Assembly: GCA_035704555.1 (NCBI GenBank)
Contig: DASSWT010000058.1
Span: 1-64,000, forward strand
Direction of reading: 5' to 3'
Source: Saccharospirillum sp035704555
GTDB taxonomy: Bacteria > Pseudomonadota > Gammaproteobacteria > Pseudomonadales > Natronospirillaceae
Length of the DNA: 64,000 bases
A model generated the notes under the pieces. The model did no database searches and had not been told where the DNA came from. It saw only the letters and a list, made by a program, of their open reading frames with translations. Positions 30,719 to 39,975 of this stretch are shown piece by piece. Positions within the stretch are counted from its first letter, which is position 1. Each line of letters starts with the position of its first letter. The position numbers were made by a program, and so were the translations under genes.

Positions 30719-32341
30719 TCAGTGTTTCATGGCGCGCACTGCGCCAATGAAGCCACTGAACAAACCGTGGCCATCACGCGGTGTAGAGGTGAATTCCGGG
30801 TGAAACTGGCAGGCCACAAACCAGGGATGATCGGGCACTTCGATGATTTCAACCAGGGCGCCATCGGCGGAGCGTCCGGCGATGATCAGCCCCGATTTTT
30901 GTAAGTCTTCTACATAATGGTTGTTTACTTCGTAGCGATGACGATGCCGTTCAACAATGCGCGGCTTGCCATAGCACGCTTCAGACCGGGAACCCTCGGT
31001 CAGCAGGCACTCCTGCCCGCCAAGGCGCATGGTGCCACCCAGGTCGGTTTTGTCGTCACGTTCAACCTTCTTGCCATCGGCTTCGATCCACTCGGTAATC
31101 AACCCGACCACAGGGTGGCGTGTCTGACGATCAAATTCGGTGGAATGAGCCCCATCGAACCCGGCAACGTTGCGGGCAAATTCAATGACGGCAACCTGCA
31201 TGCCAAGGCAGATACCCAGATAGGGAATCTTGTTTTCACGGGCGTAGCGCGCCGTTGCGATCTTGCCTTCAACGCCCCGGTAACCAAAGCCACCCGGCAC
31301 CAGCAAGCCCTGGACACCTGCCAGGCAGTCGGTCCCCTGTTTCTCAACCTCTTCCGCATCGATAAACCGAATATTGACCTTGGTGCGCGACCGGATGCCG
31401 GCATGATCGATGGCTTCAATCAGTGATTTGTAGGCATCCAGTAGCTCCATGTATTTGCCGACCATGGCAATAGTGACTTCGCCATCGGGGTTCAACTTGC
31501 GATCAGTGACGTCTTCCCAGTCAGACAGATCCGGTTGCGGGCAATCCAGTCCGAATTTTTCGACAACAATGTCGTCCAGACCGGACCGGTGCAGCATGCC
31601 GGGAATGCGATAAATGGTATCGGCATCCGGCAGCGGGACCACGGCACGCTCTTCAACGTTGGTGAACAGAGAAATTTTGCGCAGTTCACTCTTGCCAATC
31701 GGCCGCTCGGAGCGACACACCAGAATATCGGGTTGCAAACCGATGGTGCGCAACTCTTTTACAGAATGCTGGGTCGGCTTGGTTTTTACCTCACCGGCGG
31801 TAGCAATGTAGGGTACCAGAGTCAGATGCATCGACAGTGCACGGCGGCTGCCGAGTTCGACCTTCAACTGCCGCACCGCTTCAAGAAATGGCAGCGATTC
31901 GATATCGCCCACGGTACCGCCCACTTCGACCAGGGCGATATCGGCATCACCGGCGCCTTCAATCACACGGCGTTTGATTTCATCGGTGATGTGCGGAATG
32001 ACCTGTACCGTACCACCCAGGTAGTCGCCACGGCGCTCTTTGCGCAGAACATCCTGATAGATACGGCCGGTGGTGAAGTTATTGCGGCGGGTCATGGTGG
32101 TTCGTACGAACCGCTCATAGTGGCCAAGATCGAGGTCGGTTTCGGCGCCGTCTTCAGTTACAAAGACTTCACCGTGCTGGAACGGGCTCATGGTACCCGG
32201 GTCAACGTTGATGTAGGGATCCAGCTTGAGCATTGTCACCGACAGCCCCCGCGCCTGAAGGATGGCGCCCAGCGAGGCCGAAGCGATGCCCTTGCCCAAA
32301 GAAGACACCACACCGCCGGTGACAAAAATATAACGCGTCAT
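30719..32341 (-). CDS. pyrG: CTP synthase
   Basis: A 540-aa enzyme that aminates UTP to CTP with glutamine. The synthetase domain starts TRYIFVTGGVVSSLGKG, with MLKLDPYINVDPGTMSPFQH; the C-terminal amidotransferase has the GICLGMQVA nucleophile motif (near 380) and HPEFTSTP near the end. The second in-frame ATG was taken because GGGA lies 6 bp upstream. In Pseudomonas kdsA lies between pyrG and eno; it is absent here. Confidence 0.98.
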   Translation of the reverse strand: MTRYIFVTGGVVSSLGKGIASASLGAILQARGLSVTMLKLDPYINVDPGTMSPFQHGEVFVTEDGAETDLDLGHYERFVRTTMTRRNNFTTGRIYQDVLRKERRGDYLGGTVQVIPHITDEIKRRVIEGAGDADIALVEVGGTVGDIESLPFLEAVRQLKVELGSRRALSMHLTLVPYIATAGEVKTKPTQHSVKELRTIGLQPDILVCRSERPIGKSELRKISLFTNVEERAVVPLPDADTIYRIPGMLHRSGLDDIVVEKFGLDCPQPDLSDWEDVTDRKLNPDGEVTIAMVGKYMELLDAYKSLIEAIDHAGIRSRTKVNIRFIDAEEVEKQGTDCLAGVQGLLVPGGFGYRGVEGKIATARYARENKIPYLGICLGMQVAVIEFARNVAGFDGAHSTEFDRQTRHPVVGLITEWIEADGKKVERDDKTDLGGTMRLGGQECLLTEGSRSEACYGKPRIVERHRHRYEVNNHYVEDLQKSGLIIAGRSADGALVEIIEVPDHPWFVACQFHPEFTSTPRDGHGLFSGFIGAVRAMKH

Positions 32342-32484
32342 AATAGATCCCATCCGATAGTCGCAAAGTTGGCCTGCCGCAAAAAATCACCCATAACAAC
32401 GCAAAAGCCCGCCCAATGGCGTTTTTTAGGGGCCACGAGACGTGTTGCGGGTGTGGGAATTTGTGCGACTTAAGATGGGAGGCC

Positions 32485-32513
32485 AGATTAGCAAAAAAGC
32501 ATCCCTGCCTCAA
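32485..32513 (-). promoter_or_regulatory. pyrG promoter (candidate)
   Basis: On the minus strand TTGAGG (32508-32513) and TAATCT (32485-32490) are 17 bp apart, with TGC before the -10 (extended -10). It lies about 145 bp before the pyrG ATG. The palindromic element at 32520 ends six bases upstream of its -35. Confidence 0.45.
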
Positions 32514-32519
32514 TCTTTA

Positions 32520-32766
32520 ACTCACGTTTTGGAGTTCAGGGGCGTTGGTCCGCACCGGATCCCGGGTATGCCTCTGTGGGGTCGGCGTGAACCCGTCCAT
32601 GGGGCCTAGACCACATGATATGAATCCCCTCCATGGGATTCACCCTCCGGGCTCGCTACGCTCATGCTAAAACGCTCCCGGCGTTTTAGTCCCTGCTGCG
32701 GACTTCCCCACAGAGGCATACCCGGCACCCGGTGCTAGTCTCCTGGGCGAACTCTAAAACTTGAGT
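32520..32766 (-). repeat. long palindromic intergenic element, copy 2 (with nested insert)
   Basis: Outer arms ACTCACGTTTTGGAGTTC (32520-32537) and GAACTCTAAAACTTGAGT (32749-32766) pair in 16 of 18 positions. Inner arms GGGTATGCCTCTGTGGGG and CCCCACAGAGGCATACCC pair fully. The central hairpin has lost its left half. In its place are about 80 bp (32613-32692) with two further hairpins: TGAATCCC/GGGATTCA and CTAAAACGC-TCCCG-GCGTTTTAG. The element ends two bases before the tilS stop codon and starts close to the pyrG promoter. Confidence 0.85.
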
Positions 32767-32768
32767 CC

Positions 32769-34121
32769 TCAATCGTCGCCCCTGCCGTGTCCGGAAGGTT
32801 CCGATGGCGCACTCGACTGCCAGTCTACCGCCCAGCCCGGTTCGCCGGGGTCTGCCTGCCAAGCCGCGTCCACCGCAAGGTTGGCAACGGCAATCAGCTG
32901 GTCGCCGGAAAATATCAGGGGCACCCGGTCACGCTGCCAGGGTGGCAGCCGGTATTCCTGCAACAGGCGTTTCAGATCCCGGCGCGCCGAGCGCCCGGCT
33001 GGCCATAGTGATTCACCACCCTGGCGCAGTTGCCAGCGCCAGTTGGTTGGCTCACCCCGAATTCGCCCAGGGCCGTCATCGACCCTTCGTACTCGTAGCC
33101 AACCAACGCCAGGCCAGTGTTGCCAGTCTTCACTGATATCGCCGGGGGGCGATGACGGCTCGCCGGTGTTGGGCACCCAATACAGAGCCGTTCGAAAACG
33201 CCGGACTGAGCCGTCGCCAAAGGCGACTTCAGGCTGGGCATCCACCCGGGCATTAACCACTTCACTGACGATGCGTTGCAGCGCCGTTTCACTGGACGAC
33301 CGGACATTTTGCCGGTACAGCCAACGGTGGATCAGTGCCTGAACCTGCTCCGCTGGCCAGTCGTCCAGTTGTACGGCTTTCAGGGCACCGTCGTGCGCCA
33401 GGCGATGCTCCAGTTCTCGATCCAGTTGGCGATGCTGCTGCCGGGCGGCCTGGTCGAGGTGCGCCAGCGACCGGGACAGGGTTTGGCGGTAATGCGGCCA
33501 GCGTGTGGCGATGAGCGGCAGTACCTCCTGGCGCAGGAAGTTGCGGTCAAAGCGGACATCCTCGTTGCTGTCATCCTCAATCCAGTGCAACCCTAACTGA
33601 GTGGCCCGGATTTCGATTTGTTCACGAGTAGTCGCCAGCAAGGGGCGCAACAGGGAGCGGCCTTCGCGGTCGGCATGCTCGGCCATTGCTGTCAGGCCGG
33701 TCAAGCCACTCCCCCGTAACAGGCGCAACACAAAGGTTTCGAGCTGATCATCCAGGTGGTGCCCCAGCCACAGACTGTGGCCCTGGGGTACGCAGTCCAG
33801 AAAGATGCGATAGCGTTGCTGACGGGCCGCCGCTTCCAGGCCTTCACCGCTGGCCGTGACCGCTACCGGATGCGCCTCGAACCGGCAGCCAAGCTGCCGG
33901 CATTGCTGTTCACAATGCGCTTGCCAGGCTTCAGCCCGGGCGCTCAGCCCGTGATTGACGTGCACGGCGACCACCTCACTGGCGGGCAGCCGGGCGCACA
34001 GTTCGTGCAAAACCAGATGTGAGTCCACACCGCCGCTGTAGCCCACATAGACGGGGCGCGCGGTGTGTTTGGTTAACCATTCATCGAAGCGGTGGGCGGC
34101 GGGGTATTCGGGTTGGGTCAT
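32769..34121 (-). CDS. tilS: tRNA(Ile)-lysidine synthase
   Basis: A 450-aa enzyme that converts C34 of tRNA-Ile(CAU) to lysidine, so that it reads AUA. The PP-loop is YVGYSGGVDSHLVLHEL (near 22-38); HHLDDQLETFVLRLLRGSGLTGL and RPLLATTREQIE follow. The C-terminal TilS domains extend to the end. It overlaps the GNAT gene by 4 bp and is followed almost at once by palindromic element copy 2. Confidence 0.95.
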   Translation of the reverse strand: MTQPEYPAAHRFDEWLTKHTARPVYVGYSGGVDSHLVLHELCARLPASEVVAVHVNHGLSARAEAWQAHCEQQCRQLGCRFEAHPVAVTASGEGLEAAARQQRYRIFLDCVPQGHSLWLGHHLDDQLETFVLRLLRGSGLTGLTAMAEHADREGRSLLRPLLATTREQIEIRATQLGLHWIEDDSNEDVRFDRNFLRQEVLPLIATRWPHYRQTLSRSLAHLDQAARQQHRQLDRELEHRLAHDGALKAVQLDDWPAEQVQALIHRWLYRQNVRSSSETALQRIVSEVVNARVDAQPEVAFGDGSVRRFRTALYWVPNTGEPSSPPGDISEDWQHWPGVGWLRVRRVDDGPGRIRGEPTNWRWQLRQGGESLWPAGRSARRDLKRLLQEYRLPPWQRDRVPLIFSGDQLIAVANLAVDAAWQADPGEPGWAVDWQSSAPSEPSGHGRGDD

Positions 34122-34600
34122 GCGTTGTCCGCATCGGCCAGGCCCCAGCGGTAGCGCAACTTCTCACGATCACCGCGGCGCCACAGCTCGGTTCCGCGCG
34201 GCACAGCCACCCGTTCGACAAAACGGGCCCCGATGCGTTCACAGGTGCGCACTGAAGCGATGTTGTCGGGGTTGCAGGTGATCCACAGCTCGGTCATGCC
34301 ATGATCGAGGGCGACGGTTCGAATCAGCTCACAGGCACTGGCCGCATAGTGATGCCCGCGATACGGCCGGTCGATGCCATAGCCAATCTGCCCGGCATAG
34401 GTCACCAGCGCCGGGCTGTCGCCCACCCGCAGGTCGATCTGGCCGATCAGGGTGCCGTCATGCAGGACCACATCAAAAAGGTAGGCCGGCGCGCCTTCAA
34501 GCGCGCGTTCCCCCTCCAGATACCGGTTCAGTAACAGAGCGATGTCCTCTGAGACCAGAGGATCATAGTGTCGAAACGCAAAGGAATAAGCCGCCGTCAT
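34118..34600 (-). CDS. GNAT family N-acetyltransferase
   Basis: A 160-aa protein of the RimJ/RimL-like GNAT group. The acetyl-CoA-binding segment is RPYRGHHYAASACELIRTVA (near 98-117), and the C-terminal part CNPDNIASVRTCERIGARFVER is typical of the fold. Substrate is unknown. It overlaps tilS by 4 bp (ATGA), so the two are translated together; a link of function to tilS is not shown by this. The start at MTAAYSFAF has no strong ribosome site. Confidence 0.8.
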   Translation of the reverse strand: MTAAYSFAFRHYDPLVSEDIALLLNRYLEGERALEGAPAYLFDVVLHDGTLIGQIDLRVGDSPALVTYAGQIGYGIDRPYRGHHYAASACELIRTVALDHGMTELWITCNPDNIASVRTCERIGARFVERVAVPRGTELWRRGDREKLRYRWGLADADNA

Positions 34601-34752
34601 CTGTTCCTGCCACGCTGGGATCGGTCATCTGGTGGTCCATCCCGATACTACGAACTGCAACCGGTCGCGGACCAACGCCGGGAGGCTCCCGGAAATCGAC
34701 GCCCACAGACGCCGACCTGACAAGCTTAGTTTGTTTACTGGCAGGTTTCGAG

Positions 34753-35709
34753 TCAGGCGCTTTCAAGCCCGAACGACATCAACCGCTGGTACCGGGTTTC
34801 CAACAGTTCATCGATGGAGACACCGCGCAGTTTATCGAGTTGTCCGACCAGGGCGTGGCGCAGATCGGCCGCCATGGCTTCAGGGTTGCGGTGCGCACCA
34901 CCCAGCGGCTCCTTAATGACTGTATCGACCAGACCCAGTTCGCGCAATCGGGTGGCGGTGATGCCCATCGCTTCGGCCGCATCCGACGCCCGCTCGGCGG
35001 TTTTCCATAAAATCGATGCACAGCCTTCGGGCGAAATCACCGAATAGGTGCTGTATTGCAGCATGTTCAGATGATCACACACACCAATGGCCAGCGCCCC
35101 GCCAGACCCGCCTTCACCGACGACGGTCGAGATGATGGGGGTTTTCAGTGACGACAGCTTCAGCAAATTGTAGGCGATGGCTTCACTCTGGCCGCGTTCT
35201 TCCGCGCCAATGCCCGGGTAGGCGCCCGGCGTGTCGATAAAGGTCAGCACCGGCATTTTAAAGCGTTCGGCCATTTGCATCAGACGCAGCGCCTTGCGGT
35301 ACCCTTCCGGCTTGGGCATACCAAAGTTGCGACGTACTTTTTCTTTCACATCCCGGCCTTTCTGATGGCCAACCACCAGAACCGGTTCCTCGTTCAACCG
35401 GGCCACGCCCGAGACGATGGCAGCGTCGTCGCCATAATGGCGGTCGCCATGCAGCTCATCCCAGTCGGTAAAGACGTGTTTGATGTAGTCGAGCGTATAG
35501 GGGCGTTTCGGATGACGCGCCAGCTGGGAAACCTGCCAGGAGGTCAAATTGGAAAATATCTGCTCGGTCAATTTAACCGACTGGGCATTCAGCTTCTCGA
35601 TTTCAGCTGAAATATTGAGGTCGTTGCGATTGCCAACCAATCGCAATTCTTCAATTTTGGCAATCAGGTCTGCAATGGGTTGTTCAAATTCCAAGTAATC
35701 TGGATTCAT
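34753..35709 (-). CDS. accA: acetyl-CoA carboxylase carboxyltransferase alpha subunit
   Basis: A 318-aa subunit that, with AccD, transfers carbon dioxide from biotin-AccB to acetyl-CoA, the first step of fatty-acid synthesis. It starts MNPDYLEFEQPIADLIAKIE; the core has TFIDTPGAYPGIGAEERGQ and STVVGEGGSGGALAIGVCD. Length equals the E. coli protein (319). It follows dnaE on the same strand, as in E. coli, but separated by palindromic element copy 3. Confidence 0.97.
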   Translation of the reverse strand: MNPDYLEFEQPIADLIAKIEELRLVGNRNDLNISAEIEKLNAQSVKLTEQIFSNLTSWQVSQLARHPKRPYTLDYIKHVFTDWDELHGDRHYGDDAAIVSGVARLNEEPVLVVGHQKGRDVKEKVRRNFGMPKPEGYRKALRLMQMAERFKMPVLTFIDTPGAYPGIGAEERGQSEAIAYNLLKLSSLKTPIISTVVGEGGSGGALAIGVCDHLNMLQYSTYSVISPEGCASILWKTAERASDAAEAMGITATRLRELGLVDTVIKEPLGGAHRNPEAMAADLRHALVGQLDKLRGVSIDELLETRYQRLMSFGLESA

Positions 35710-35860
35710 GCCGTTTCCCTAGTGTGCCGTCAATGGTTTACTGCGAGTCCGCCAGCTGCCAGTAAAGCAGGCTGAGCGACAACGTCAACTCTCTAACCCG
35801 AGCGACCTTGCCACCCCGGACCGCCGTAACCTCCGGGCGGTTCAATTCGATGATGCGCTC

Positions 35861-35889
35861 AGCCTAATGGGCGGATTGCCATTGAGCAA
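35861..35889 (-). promoter_or_regulatory. accA promoter (candidate)
   Basis: On the minus strand TTGCTC (35884-35889) and TAGGCT (35861-35866) are 17 bp apart, about 150 bp before accA. Each box matches only three of six positions, so the call is weak. The leader that follows contains GC-rich inverted repeats. Confidence 0.3.
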
Positions 35890-35954
35890 GCGCATCAAAC
35901 CTTATTGAGCTTTGAACAAACGGAAACAATCAGCACAGTTACCGCTTACTACCG

Positions 35955-36140
35955 ACTCAAGTTTCGGAGCTAGGGTTGGCTTGCAGGCATTGGTCCGCGC
36001 CGGATACCGGGTATGCCCCTGTGGGGTCGGCGTAGATCCATCCATGGAGCCTAGACCGCAACATCCATGTTGCGGACTACCCCACAGGGGCATACCCGGC
36101 ACCCGCCGCTAGTCACTTGGGCTAACATCAGAACTTCAGT
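35955..36140 (-). repeat. long palindromic intergenic element, copy 3
   Basis: Inner arms ACCGGGTATGCCCCTGTGGGG and CCCCACAGGGGCATACCCGG pair perfectly over 18 or more bases. Between them lie TCGGCGTAGATCCATCCATGG and a 9-bp hairpin CCGCAACAT-CC-ATGTTGCGG. The outer arms (ACTCAAGTTTCGGAG and its partner near 36125-36140) have decayed. The element lies 30 bp after the dnaE stop and upstream of accA. Confidence 0.85.
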
Positions 36141-36170
36141 AACAGACTTCACCCCGCAAAACTCATCAGG

Positions 36171-39100
36171 TCAGTCGTGATAGCGAAACCGGTATGCGGA
36201 GTCGTCAAAGGTCTGGCGAATGCGGTGCAGCACCTCATCTTCCAGCGGAATCCGGTGGGCCGGGTTCAACCGGACCTGCCCCTGGGCCACGCGGGATTCG
36301 TAGCTGATCCAAACGGGGGTGCCCTGCCCCTCTTCCAGGTCGCTGCGTATCAGGTCATTCAGCCGTTTCAGGAAGTCCTGCGCCTGGGCTTCGGTTACCC
36401 GGAATTCAATGCCGCGAATCAGTTCCTGTCGCGCCTGGGTCAGGGTGTAGATATTCTGCGCCCGGATGCGGGCCCGCTCGGCGTAATCGTCCCAGCCAAT
36501 TTCGGCTTCGACGAAGATCACCTGGTCTGGCTCCAGCAGGGGTTTGAAGCGCTGGTAATCGTCCCCGAACAGGGTCATTTCGATGCGTCCGGTGCGGTCG
36601 TCCAGGGAGACGATGGCCATGGTATCGCCCCGCTGGGTCTGGCGGGTGCGAACACCGAGTACCAGGCCGGCCAGGGTTTTGGTCTGCTTGCGCAGGCGGC
36701 GCAGCTCTTCCGGTGGCATATCGAGCTCACCGAGGCGCATTGAGGCGATCTTGTTGACTTCCGATTCGTACTCATCGATCGGGTGGCCGGTCAGGTACAG
36801 ACCGAGCGTTTCTTTCTCGCCCATTAGGCGCTCTTTCAGGGAGTGCTGCATCACCTTTTCATAGGGTGCATAGGGTTCTTTCTGGCTTTCCACCTGCAGG
36901 TCGTTGAACAGATCGATCATGCCTGCTGCCTGATTGCTGGCCGACTGTTCTGCGGTGCGTACCGCATCTTCCATCGCAGCCAGCAACATCGCCCGGTGCG
37001 GCGCCAGCCGGTCCAGTGCACCGGCCTTGATCAGCGCCTCGATACAGCGCTTGTTCACCTTGCGGCTGTCGACCCGCTCGCAGAAGTCGAACAGATCGGT
37101 AAAGGGCCCGCCGTTCGACCGGGCGGCAACGATTGCCTCCACCGGGCCTTCGCCAACACCCTTGATCGCCCCCAGACCGTAGATGATCTGGTCGTTCTCG
37201 TTCACCGTGAACATGTAATCACCGGCGTTTACATCCGGTGGCAGCACATCGATGCCAAGCTGCCGGCAGTCTTCGATGAAGATAACCACCTTGTCGGTGT
37301 TATCCAGTTCCGACGACATGGTCGCGGCCATAAAAGCAGCCGGGTAATGCGCCTTGAGCCAGAGCGTCTGGTAAGACACCAGCGCATAGGCGGCCGAGTG
37401 CGATTTGTTGAAGCCGTAACCCGCGAATTTTTCCACCAGATCAAAAATCTTGGTGGCCAGTTCCGCGTCGACCCCTTTAGAGGCCGCACCGGCGGCGAAG
37501 ACTTCACGCTGCTTGGCCATTTCCTCGGGTTTTTTCTTGCCCATGGCCCGGCGTAACAGGTCGGCGCCGCCAAGCGTATAGCCCGCCAGTTCCTGGGCGA
37601 TCTGCATCACCTGCTCCTGATACAGGATAATACCGTAGGTCGGCGCCAGAATCGGCTTCAGCCATTCGTGCTGATACTGCGGATCGGGGTAGGCCATCTC
37701 CTCGCGTTCGTGCTTGCGGTTGATGAAGTTATCCACCATGCCCGATTGCAGCGGGCCCGGCCGGAACAGGGCCACCAGGGCGATCATGTCTTCCAGGCAG
37801 TCTGGCTTCAGCCGTTTGATCAGGTCTTTCATACCGCGCGATTCGAGCTGGAACACGGCCGTAGTCTGGGCTTTCTGCAGCAACTGGAAGGAGGGTTCGT
37901 CATCAAGCGGAATGTGCGCGATGTCGATGGCAGGCTTACCCTTGGCAGCCAGCCTGGGGTTAATGATTTTCAGCGCCCAGTCGATGATGGTCAGGGTGCG
38001 CAGCCCCAGGAAGTCGAACTTGACCAGGCCGGCAGATTCCACATCGTTCTTGTCGTACTGGGTGACCAGGCCGGTGCCGTCTTCTTCGCACAGCAGCGGC
38101 GAAAAATCGGTCAGTTTGGTCGGCGCGATCACCACGCCCCCGGCGTGCTTGCCGGTCTGGCGGGTAATGCCCTCGAGCTTGAGCGCCATCTCCCAGATTT
38201 CCATGCCCTCTTCGTCATCGGCCAGAAACTCCTTGAGTTCGGCGACGTCGTCTATGGCCTTGGTCAGCGTCATGCCCGGGTCAGCAGGAATCAGCTTGGA
38301 AATGCGGTCAGCCAGACCATAGGCCTTGCCTTGCACCCGCGCCACGTCACGCACCACAGCCTTGGCGGCCAGGGTACCGAAGGTAACGATCTGGGATACC
38401 GCCTGGCGGCCGTATTGATCGGCCACATACTGAATAACGCGGTCGCGTTTCTCCATGCAGAAGTCGACATCGAAGTCGGGCATCGACACCCGTTCCGGGT
38501 TCAGGAAGCGTTCGAACAGCAGGTCGTATTCCAACGGGTCGAGGTCGGTAATATCGAGCGAATAGGCGACCAGTGAGCCTGCACCCGAGCCCCGGCCAGG
38601 GCCAACCGGAATATCGTGCTCTTTGGCCCAGCGAATAAAGTCCATCACGATCAGGAAGTAGCCGGGAAAGCCCATCTGAATGATGATGTTCAGTTCGAAT
38701 TCGAGCCGGGTAACGTATTCGGCATGTTTGCTGGCGTACTCCGGATCGTCCTTTTTCAGGCTTACCGCCAGGCGGCGCTCCAGGCCCTCAAAGCTCAGTT
38801 TGCGGAAGTACTCATCCATGGTCATGCCATCGGGGATGGGATATTCCGGCAGGAAGTACTCACCCAGTTTTACCGTGGTAGAACAACGCTCTGCAATCAG
38901 CAGGCTGTTGTCGATGGCTTCGGGCAGGTCGGAGAAAAGTTCCGCCATCTCGTCGGCGCTTTTCAGGTATTGCTGGTCGGAATAGCGGCGCGCACGTTTG
39001 GGGTCGTCTACCGTCACACCGTCATTGATGCAGACCCGGGCTTCATGGGCGTCGAAGTCATCCTCGGTCAGAAACATGACGTCGTTGGTGGCCACCACGG

Positions 39101-39680
39101 CAATGTCGAGCTCGCGCGCCAGCAACAGACTGCCCTGCACGATGACTTCATCCTGATCACGCCCGGTGCGTTGCAGCTCCAGGTAATAGCGATCACCAAA
39201 GATCGACTGCCAGTGGCGGGCAAGCTCACCCGCCACGTCGGCCTTGCCACGGCTCAGCGCCTCTCCGACATCACCAAAGCGACCGCCGCTAAGCAGAATC
39301 AGGCCCTCATTTTTCGCCTTAATCCATTCGGCTTTAATAACCGCACGGTCATGTACCTGGTGCGTCTGATAAGCGTCGGAAATCAGTTCGGTCAGGTTAC
39401 GGTAACCCTGGGCGTTTTGTGACAGCACCGTCATCCGGAACGGCGCTGCCGCGTCCGCCGGGTTCTCCACCCACAGATCGGCCCCAAGCAAAGGCTTGAT
39501 GCCCGCACCCAGTGCCGCATTGTAGAACTTGATCAGCCCGAAAAAGTTGGTGATGTCGGTAATCGCTACCGCCGGCATCCCCTGCTTGAGCGCCGCCTGC
39601 ACCAACGCCTTGGGGCGAATCAGGCCGTCGACCAGTGAATATTCGGTATGAACTCTAAGATGTACAAATTGAGCGGACAC
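36171..39680 (-). CDS. dnaE: DNA polymerase III alpha subunit
   Basis: An 1169-aa replicative polymerase. The N-terminal PHP domain starts FVHLRVHTEYSLVDGL; the polymerase palm carries PGRGSGAGSLVAYSLDITDLDP and MPDFDVDFCMEKRD (near 400-415), with the metal-binding Asp residues. A helix-hairpin-helix region and an OB fold (TLAGLVLGVRTRQTQRGDTM) follow. Length fits the proteobacterial DnaE1. Start is GTG with AAGGAG 10 bp upstream. Palindromic elements flank the gene on both sides. Confidence 0.98.
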   Translation of the reverse strand: MSAQFVHLRVHTEYSLVDGLIRPKALVQAALKQGMPAVAITDITNFFGLIKFYNAALGAGIKPLLGADLWVENPADAAAPFRMTVLSQNAQGYRNLTELISDAYQTHQVHDRAVIKAEWIKAKNEGLILLSGGRFGDVGEALSRGKADVAGELARHWQSIFGDRYYLELQRTGRDQDEVIVQGSLLLARELDIAVVATNDVMFLTEDDFDAHEARVCINDGVTVDDPKRARRYSDQQYLKSADEMAELFSDLPEAIDNSLLIAERCSTTVKLGEYFLPEYPIPDGMTMDEYFRKLSFEGLERRLAVSLKKDDPEYASKHAEYVTRLEFELNIIIQMGFPGYFLIVMDFIRWAKEHDIPVGPGRGSGAGSLVAYSLDITDLDPLEYDLLFERFLNPERVSMPDFDVDFCMEKRDRVIQYVADQYGRQAVSQIVTFGTLAAKAVVRDVARVQGKAYGLADRISKLIPADPGMTLTKAIDDVAELKEFLADDEEGMEIWEMALKLEGITRQTGKHAGGVVIAPTKLTDFSPLLCEEDGTGLVTQYDKNDVESAGLVKFDFLGLRTLTIIDWALKIINPRLAAKGKPAIDIAHIPLDDEPSFQLLQKAQTTAVFQLESRGMKDLIKRLKPDCLEDMIALVALFRPGPLQSGMVDNFINRKHEREEMAYPDPQYQHEWLKPILAPTYGIILYQEQVMQIAQELAGYTLGGADLLRRAMGKKKPEEMAKQREVFAAGAASKGVDAELATKIFDLVEKFAGYGFNKSHSAAYALVSYQTLWLKAHYPAAFMAATMSSELDNTDKVVIFIEDCRQLGIDVLPPDVNAGDYMFTVNENDQIIYGLGAIKGVGEGPVEAIVAARSNGGPFTDLFDFCERVDSRKVNKRCIEALIKAGALDRLAPHRAMLLAAMEDAVRTAEQSASNQAAGMIDLFNDLQVESQKEPYAPYEKVMQHSLKERLMGEKETLGLYLTGHPIDEYESEVNKIASMRLGELDMPPEELRRLRKQTKTLAGLVLGVRTRQTQRGDTMAIVSLDDRTGRIEMTLFGDDYQRFKPLLEPDQVIFVEAEIGWDDYAERARIRAQNIYTLTQARQELIRGIEFRVTEAQAQDFLKRLNDLIRSDLEEGQGTPVWISYESRVAQGQVRLNPAHRIPLEDEVLHRIRQTFDDSAYRFRYHD

Positions 39681-39751
39681 GCTGGGCTTTCTCCTTCTTG
39701 ACCGGCGACCATGGTACTACTTGAAGCGGCCAGTTGGCAGGTACTGGTGTG

Positions 39752-39954
39752 GGCTTTTTAATTCAAGTTTCGGCGTTTAGTCCTGCCTGGGTAACAGGAG
39801 TCCGTGACAGGCACCGGGTATACCTATTTGGGGTCGGCGTAAACCCATCCATGGGGCCTAGACCGCAGCATCCATGCTGCGGACTTCCCCAGATAGGTAC
39901 ACCCGGCACCTGACACTAGATGACTGCAAACGCCGAAACTTGAATTAAAAAGCC
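39752..39954 (-). repeat. long palindromic intergenic element, copy 4 (perfect outer arms)
   Basis: The best-preserved copy. The outer arms 39752-39778 and 39928-39954 are a perfect 27-bp inverted repeat (ends GGCTTTTTAATTCAAG and CTTGAATTAAAAAGCC). Inner arms GGGTATACCTATTTGGGG and CCCCAGATAGGTACACCC pair in 16 of 18. The centre has TCGGCGTAAACCCATCC and the hairpin CCGCAGCAT-CC-ATGCTGCGG. It lies 21 bp after the rnhB stop and 71 bp before the dnaE start on the minus strand. Confidence 0.9.
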
Positions 39955-39975
39955 AGTCTGAGCCGGGTTGAGGGA

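Noticed and set aside
32520..32766. Palindromic element as a transposon or CRISPR array
   Set aside because: No transposase, no direct repeats with spacers; the pattern is one long hairpin per site.
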